NCBI RefSeq assembly: GCF_000816495.1
Contig: NZ_JXBK01000001.1
Coordinates: forward strand, 1,163,400 to 1,227,399
DNA length: 64,000 bases
DNA from: Acinetobacter harbinensis
Lineage (GTDB): Bacteria; Pseudomonadota; Gammaproteobacteria; Pseudomonadales; Moraxellaceae
Direction of reading: 5' to 3'
Each line of letters opens with the position of its first letter. Position 1 is the stretch's first letter. Below, one piece after another: positions 59,507 to 64,000 of this stretch. Position numbers and translations under genes: made by a program. The notes below the pieces were generated by a model that did no database searches, was not told where the DNA came from, and was given only the letters and a program-made list of their open reading frames with translations.

Positions 59507-60586
59507 ATGAAACATTTTCGTTTTTCCATCATTTTTACCATCATTTGCTTGGCTATTTCGGCCTATTGGGGTTTTACCCATGGGCCACAAGCCGGCTTAA
59601 TGGCCATGTTCAAAGTCTTGGCGATTACGGCTATTTTAGCGGTGATGGAAGTGTCACTGTCGTTTGATAATGCCGTGGTCAATGCTTCAGTACTTAAACA
59701 TTGGAATCAATTCTGGCGTACGTTGTTTTTAACCGTCGGTATTATTGTGGCTGTGTTTGGTATGCGCTTAATTTTTCCCTTGCTGATTGTTGGTGTTACT
59801 GCCGATATGAGCATGGTTGAAGTGGCGAAATTGGCTTTAAATGATCCGGCCACTTACTCGGCAAAATTATTGGCCCATCATGCTGAAATTGCAGCTTTTG
59901 GTGGCACATTCTTATTGTTGGTATTCTTAAATTTCTTGTTTGATGATGAGAAAGACGCGCATTGGTTTCATTGGTTGGAATCAAAACTTGCCAGTCTAGC
60001 CAATATTCAAGCGATTTCAGTGTTTATTGCCTTGATTGCACTGCTGGTGATGGCAAATTTTGTACCGGATGTATCAAAACTCGCCGTGACCATGTCTGGC
60101 ATTTGGGGCATTGTAGTGTATGTCGGCGTGCAAGTCATTGGACATCTGCTTGAAGGTGGCTCTGATGAAGATGAGGCAGACGAGGCCGTGCAAGGCAATA
60201 GCGCCAGTGTCACGGGCACCATCGTGAAAGGCGGGATCGGTGGCTTTTTATATTTAGAAGTCTTAGATGCCTCTTTTAGTTTTGATGGCGTGATTGGCGC
60301 CTTTGCCATCACCAGTGACGTGGTGGTGATTATGCTCGGCTTGGCCATTGGAGCGATGTTTGTGCGTTCCATGACCATTTATCTGGTGGAAAAAGGCACA
60401 CTCGATGCCTATATTTATTTAGAACATGGCGCGCACTATGCCATTGGCGCATTGGCCTTTATTATGTTGGCCAGTGGTACCGGTGTTCATGTGCCAGAAG
60501 TGGTCACTGGTTTAATTGGAATTGCCTTTATTGTGTGGGCGGTTCTATCCTCTATTGCTTATCGTAAAAAGCAAAATCAAATTTAA
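59507..60586 (+). CDS. DUF475 / TerC-superfamily integral membrane protein
   Basis: A 359-residue membrane protein with about nine hydrophobic segments. The N-terminal VMEVSLSFDNAVVNASVL block (about 43-60) and the repeated LEVLDASFSFDGVIGAFAI have the acidic SFD signature shared by TerC and DUF475 proteins, which may bind a metal in the membrane. It holds the TerC position of the operon but belongs to the DUF475 branch, not the classical TerC of plasmid ter loci. A short acidic loop (SDEDEADEAVQ) lies between segments. It is probably a metal or ion transport component or a membrane anchor for TerD proteins. Confidence 0.87.
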   Translation: MKHFRFSIIFTIICLAISAYWGFTHGPQAGLMAMFKVLAITAILAVMEVSLSFDNAVVNASVLKHWNQFWRTLFLTVGIIVAVFGMRLIFPLLIVGVTADMSMVEVAKLALNDPATYSAKLLAHHAEIAAFGGTFLLLVFLNFLFDDEKDAHWFHWLESKLASLANIQAISVFIALIALLVMANFVPDVSKLAVTMSGIWGIVVYVGVQVIGHLLEGGSDEDEADEAVQGNSASVTGTIVKGGIGGFLYLEVLDASFSFDGVIGAFAITSDVVVIMLGLAIGAMFVRSMTIYLVEKGTLDAYIYLEHGAHYAIGALAFIMLASGTGVHVPEVVTGLIGIAFIVWAVLSSIAYRKKQNQI

Positions 60587-60614
60587 ACTAACAACTGAAT
60601 AAGGAATATAAAAC

Positions 60615-61193
60615 ATGGCGATTAATCTTTCTAAAGGTGGCAACATCAACCTATCTAAAACTGCACCGACCATGAACAAAGTCGATTTAGGTTTGGGCTG
60701 GAATCCACGCGCCACCGACGGTAAAGCCTTCGATTTAGATGCAGTGGCATTTTTAACGGGTGAAGACGGTAAAGTACGTTTAGATGGCGAATTTATTTTC
60801 TTTAACCAAAAAACTTCACCATGTGGTTCAGTCAATCACAATGGCGATAACCGTACTGGCGATGGCGATGGCGATGATGAAACCATCTCGGTTGATCTGT
60901 CTAAAGTGCCGCAAGAAGTGGCTAAAATCGTTTTTGCCGTGACCATTCATGAAGGTCAGCAAAATGGTCAAAACTTCGGTATGGTCGATAAAGCCTATAT
61001 CCGTGTGATTAACCAAGATGCCAATGCAGAAGAATTGGCGCGTTTTGATTTGTCTGAAGATGGCAGCACCGAAACTGCAATGATTTTCGGTGAATTATAT
61101 CGTCATAACGGTGAGTGGAAATTTAAAGCCGTGGGTCAAGGCTTTAACGGTGGTTTAGGCGCTTTAGCAGCAAGCTACGGTGTGGCTGTTTAA
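60615..61193 (+). CDS. TerD-family calcium-binding stress protein (second copy, TerE-like)
   Basis: A 192-residue TerD paralog similar along its length to the copy at 58911: [39 protein letters not shown], the acidic loop [19 protein letters not shown] and [30 protein letters not shown]. It takes the place of terE in the classical terZABCDEF order. It has an AAGGA-type SD 28 bases after the terC-like gene. An unusual inverted-repeat region follows before the next gene. Confidence 0.94.
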   Translation: MAINLSKGGNINLSKTAPTMNKVDLGLGWNPRATDGKAFDLDAVAFLTGEDGKVRLDGEFIFFNQKTSPCGSVNHNGDNRTGDGDGDDETISVDLSKVPQEVAKIVFAVTIHEGQQNGQNFGMVDKAYIRVINQDANAEELARFDLSEDGSTETAMIFGELYRHNGEWKFKAVGQGFNGGLGALAASYGVAV

Positions 61194-61204
61194 GCTTAGA
61201 ATTG

Positions 61205-61288
61205 AAGTACTAAAAGAGTAATCTTTTAGTACTTGAAAGGGAGGCGTCTAAAATTTGGTTTAGATAGAATCCTTTTCAAGTACTAAAA
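61205..61288 (+). promoter_or_regulatory. Possible alternative-hairpin leader of the TerF-type gene
   Basis: Segment B (61224-61241) can pair with upstream A (13 perfect pairs, 61205-61217 with 61222-61234) or with downstream C (61271-61288; 18 pairs, one G-U). The two helices exclude each other. A small hairpin TCTAAA / TTTAGA lies between B and C. C ends 12 bases before the ATG at 61301. Confidence 0.55.
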
Positions 61289-61300
61289 TAGAGAATACCC

Positions 61301-62596
61301 ATGCAATTGGTGTCGGGACAAAAAATAGCACTGCATTCACTGCTTCAGAATGCCGAAAAATTTTCTTTAATCGTTCGTATTAATGCGCCCTTTGCTGTCG
61401 ATGTTTCAAGTTTTGGGATCGACTCAAATGATCGGCTTTTCCATGACGATTATATGACCTTTTATAATCAACCACAGACGCCCAATGCAGAAGTGCACTA
61501 TCGTCAATCCGCCGATGAGCATGTATTCAGTTTTGATTTAAGCAAAATAAATCCCGCCCAAACCGTGCGATTTGTGCTGTGTGCTAGTATTGCTGATGAG
61601 CAGGCCAGCATGCAGAATATGCAAAATGGACAGGTGCAATTGCTGAATCAGCACGGGAAAATCTTGGCGACGTATGCGCTGCAAGTTGCTGCTTTTAGCC
61701 AAGAGAAAGCGCTGATGCTGGCGGAGATTTATTTTAAAAATAATCTATGGCGCCTTGCTGCAATTGGGCAAGGTTTTAATGGTGGATTAAAAGCCTTGGT
61801 GCAATATTTTGGTGCTGAGGTTGCGCAAGATCAATCCTCAATACCATCCACACCTGTTTCAACATTGGATTTAAAGAAAAAAGTAGTTTTAGATAAAGTC
61901 GAAAAAGCAGCACCTTATTTAATGGATTTGACCAAAAAATCACTGCTGAGTTTAGAAAAGCACAATTTGCTCAATGTTAAAGCTCGTGTGGCGTTAATAC
62001 TGGATTATTCTGGGTCGATGTCGCAACAATATAAACGCGGTGATGTACAAAAAGTCATCGAGCGTATTATGCCTTTGGCACTCAATTTTGATGATGATGG
62101 CTGTTTTGAATGTTGGGCATTTGCAGAAAAAGCCTTGCGTTTACCAGATGTAAATTTAGAGAATTTAGCAGATTATATCAGCTCGAAAAAAACTGGCTAT
62201 AAAACGTGGAAGGCCGGTGCAGGCTATAACAATGAGCCCGCTGTTTTAGCAGCAGTCCTAGATTATTTTATCAAACAAAGCCCATCGACCTTACCAGTTT
62301 ATATTATTTTTATCTCGGATGGGGGCGTGTCAGAAGCCGGAAAAATTAAAAAAATCTTGCAAGCGGCATCTTCACAACCAATATTTTGGCAATTTGTCGG
62401 CATTGGCGGTCGTAATTATGGGCTGTTAGAGAAACTCGATACGATGGAGGGGCGTGTGGTCGATAATTGTAATTTTTTTCAAATCGATCATATTGACAGT
62501 ATGTCGGAAGCAACTTTATATGATTTGTTGCTGCAAGAATTTCCAATTTGGCTCAAAGAAGCCACGCATAAAAATATTTTAAGAGGATCGGTATAG
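61301..62596 (+). CDS. terF: TerF-type protein: TerD-like domain + von Willebrand A domain
   Basis: A 431-residue protein. The N-terminal TerD-like domain (about 1-175) resembles the one in TerA (both start MQLV and end in GQGFNGGL / NQGFNGGL) and also lacks the acidic calcium loop. The C-terminal VWA domain (about 225-425) has an intact MIDAS motif DYSGSMS (235-241), a Thr in the KTWKAGAGYNNEP region and FISDGGVSE. VWA domains bind a partner through the metal. It follows the possible RNA switch and is coupled to the next gene. Confidence 0.9.
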   Translation: MQLVSGQKIALHSLLQNAEKFSLIVRINAPFAVDVSSFGIDSNDRLFHDDYMTFYNQPQTPNAEVHYRQSADEHVFSFDLSKINPAQTVRFVLCASIADEQASMQNMQNGQVQLLNQHGKILATYALQVAAFSQEKALMLAEIYFKNNLWRLAAIGQGFNGGLKALVQYFGAEVAQDQSSIPSTPVSTLDLKKKVVLDKVEKAAPYLMDLTKKSLLSLEKHNLLNVKARVALILDYSGSMSQQYKRGDVQKVIERIMPLALNFDDDGCFECWAFAEKALRLPDVNLENLADYISSKKTGYKTWKAGAGYNNEPAVLAAVLDYFIKQSPSTLPVYIIFISDGGVSEAGKIKKILQAASSQPIFWQFVGIGGRNYGLLEKLDTMEGRVVDNCNFFQIDHIDSMSEATLYDLLLQEFPIWLKEATHKNILRGSV

Positions 62597-62598
62597 TC

Positions 62599-63321
62599 AT
62601 GGCTGAATTTAACTTGGTGGGTAGTCCAGAACCTTTTTTACATGTCAGTATGAAACAAGGTGAATCGATTTATTGCGAATCCGATGCCATGGTGATGGTA
62701 GAGCAAAACCTTGAAGTGAGCGGTAAATTGCGTGGCGGAATTTTCCAAGCCTTTATGCGTAAATTTACCTCGGGTGAATCGTTATTTCAGCAACAAATTA
62801 AAGCCAGTCGCGGTGCCGGTGAATGTTTGTTATCGCCCAATTTAGATGGCGATATGCAAATTCTGGAAGTAGGCCAGCGTCAGTATATTTTATCCGATGG
62901 CTCTTTTGTGGCCGCAACCGAGCAAACCGTGATTAAAGCCAAAGTGCAAAGTAATATTGGTGGGGCTTTATTTGGGGGTACGGGTGGTTTTGTGGTGATG
63001 GAAACCGGTGGGCAGGGTCAAGTCTGTATTTCCGGTAGCGGCACTTTGTTGGAGCTGGATATTACGCCAGAGCAAGGCGAGGTCACCATTGATAACGGCC
63101 ACGTCACGGCATGGGATGCCTCTTTAAATTATAATATTGGTATTCCCAATTCAGGCACTGGCGGCTTTGTCGGGAATATCTTCAATAGTTTTACAAGTGG
63201 TGAAGGGTTGGTGATTAAGTTTCGCGGACACGGCAAAGTGATTGTTTGTTCGCGTAATCGTGCCAGTTATTTACAATGGTTAGCGACTGCTTTAGGTCGT
63301 GGTGGTTCAAATTCAAACTGA
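62599..63321 (+). CDS. TIGR00266/AIM24-family protein
   Basis: A 240-residue beta-rich protein of the TIGR00266/AIM24 family: an early FLHVSMKQGESIYCESDAMVMVE, GGIFQAFMRKFTSGESLFQQQIKA, ALFGGTGGFVVMETGGQGQVCISGSGTLLELDI and NSFTSGEGLVIKFRGHGKVIV. The family forms a trefoil-like fold and is often near ter and stress genes; its biochemical role is unknown. It starts two bases after the TerF-type gene, whose end carries its SD (AAGAGGA). Confidence 0.87.
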   Translation: MAEFNLVGSPEPFLHVSMKQGESIYCESDAMVMVEQNLEVSGKLRGGIFQAFMRKFTSGESLFQQQIKASRGAGECLLSPNLDGDMQILEVGQRQYILSDGSFVAATEQTVIKAKVQSNIGGALFGGTGGFVVMETGGQGQVCISGSGTLLELDITPEQGEVTIDNGHVTAWDASLNYNIGIPNSGTGGFVGNIFNSFTSGEGLVIKFRGHGKVIVCSRNRASYLQWLATALGRGGSNSN

Positions 63322-63333
63322 GGGAAATGAGAG

Positions 63334-63918
63334 ATGGGCATTAGTTTAGTTAAAGGGCAGAAAATTTCGCTAGAAAAGAGTGATGGTTCATCTTTAAGCA
63401 AAATCTTCTTGGGTGCCGGCTGGGATGTTGCAAAAAAAGGCGGTTTATTTGGCATGTTTGGCGGCGGTGACGGCTCTATCGATCTAGATGCATCAGCGAT
63501 TCTCTTTGATGAGAACAACAACGTGGTTGATAATGTTTGGTTTGCTCAATTGAAAAGCCGTGACGGCAGTATCCAGCACTCTGGTGATAACCGTACTGGT
63601 GATGGTGATGGTGATGATGAAGCCATTCATGTTGATTTGACGAAAGTTCCCAGCCAAGTAAAATCGATTGTATTTACCATTAGTAGCTTCCGCGGACAAA
63701 CCTTTGCCAAAGTTGAAAATGCCTACTGCCGCTTGGTGGATGCAACCAGTAATACTGAAATTGCAAAATATAATTTATCCGCTAAAGGTGATTTTACTGC
63801 CTTAATTATTGCCAAAGTATACCGCCATAATGGCGCATGGAAAATGTCAGCCTTGGGTGAAGCCTGTAATGGTAAAACCATTCAGGAAATGATTCCGGCG
63901 ATTTTACCGGTGTTATAA
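63334..63918 (+). CDS. terZ: TerZ-type TerD-family protein
   Basis: A 194-residue TerD-family protein that follows TerZ more than TerD: LVKGQKISLEKSDGSSLSKIFLGAGWDVAKKGGLFGMFGGGDGSIDLDASAILFD, IWF-type NVWFAQLKSRDGS, the acidic loop [19 protein letters not shown] and SFRGQTFAKVENAYCRLVD. The KKGGLFGMFGGGDGSIDLD insertion is the TerZ mark. It is last in the operon, whereas terZ is first in classical loci. A terminator follows. Confidence 0.9.
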   Translation: MGISLVKGQKISLEKSDGSSLSKIFLGAGWDVAKKGGLFGMFGGGDGSIDLDASAILFDENNNVVDNVWFAQLKSRDGSIQHSGDNRTGDGDGDDEAIHVDLTKVPSQVKSIVFTISSFRGQTFAKVENAYCRLVDATSNTEIAKYNLSAKGDFTALIIAKVYRHNGAWKMSALGEACNGKTIQEMIPAILPVL

Positions 63919-63938
63919 AAGTGTAAGAGTGCAATACA

Positions 63939-63980
63939 TAAAGCCTGATGAATGCATGGTTTGTTTCATCAGGCTTTTTA
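63939..63980 (+). terminator. Terminator of the terA-terZ operon
   Basis: A 13-bp stem AAAGCCTGATGAA / TTCATCAGGCTTT with a 12-base loop, then TTTAAT. It is the only terminator seen in the rightward ter arm. Confidence 0.88.
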
Positions 63981-64000
63981 ATCAGCATGAGTTGCTATTA

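Overview
The window is chromosomal DNA of a gamma-proteobacterium, most likely an Acinetobacter species. The A+T-rich composition, the PNAG operon (pgaABCD), a GTP-type PEP carboxykinase, the aerobic-type central metabolism and many short lipoproteins of the Acinetobacter kind all point there. This assignment is inference from protein resemblance; no rRNA gene is present to fix it.

Layout. 1-5.4 kb: 3' end of pgaA, then pgaB, pgaC and pgaD (PNAG biofilm polysaccharide), meeting tail-to-tail a free-standing lipoprotein that matches the hydrolase half of enterobacterial PgaB. 5.8-8.2 kb: NfeD-like protein and flotillin. 8.9-11.5 kb: cysDN (sulfate activation). 11.7-25.5 kb: housekeeping genes (thioredoxin-like protein, quinone reductase, tRNA-Leu and tRNA-Cys, folD, a lysine-type methyltransferase, kgtP, glpD, pckG, a lipid kinase with a metallophosphatase, groESL behind a heat-shock promoter). 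25.6-29.1 kb: small envelope lipoproteins, two of them NlpE-like, and an acyltransferase. 29.2-45 kb: mrdA-rsmD, a DUF445 protein, adk, rsxB-nth, gdhA, a META/DUF4377 lipoprotein, a DODA-type dioxygenase, rlmH, an M28 peptidase, a candidate small RNA, lon and a formyl-THF cyclo-ligase. 45-48.4 kb: a MerR regulator facing a copper-type P-type ATPase with three N-terminal YHS domains. 49-52.3 kb: a porin-like protein, a MarC-family protein and a catalase-fold lipoprotein.

52.4-63.9 kb holds the most unusual system, a divergent Ter (tellurite/chemical stress) locus. The left arm is five overlapping genes: ATP-grasp ligase, PRTase-TRSP protein, HAD phosphatase, PRTase/StiP-PELOTA protein and a citrate-lyase-like aldolase. 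They look like a pathway making a nucleotide- or ribose-derived small molecule. The right arm is TerA, TerD, a DUF475 TerC-like membrane protein, a second TerD, a TerD-VWA (TerF-type) protein, a TIGR00266/AIM24 protein and TerZ. The arms share a 297-base control region containing an inverted repeat over a -35 box, and a possible RNA switch lies upstream of the terF-type gene.

Functions are assigned from motifs and remembered family members; no database search was run. Start codons were adjusted where a ribosome-binding site, signal peptide or known homolog start argued for it.
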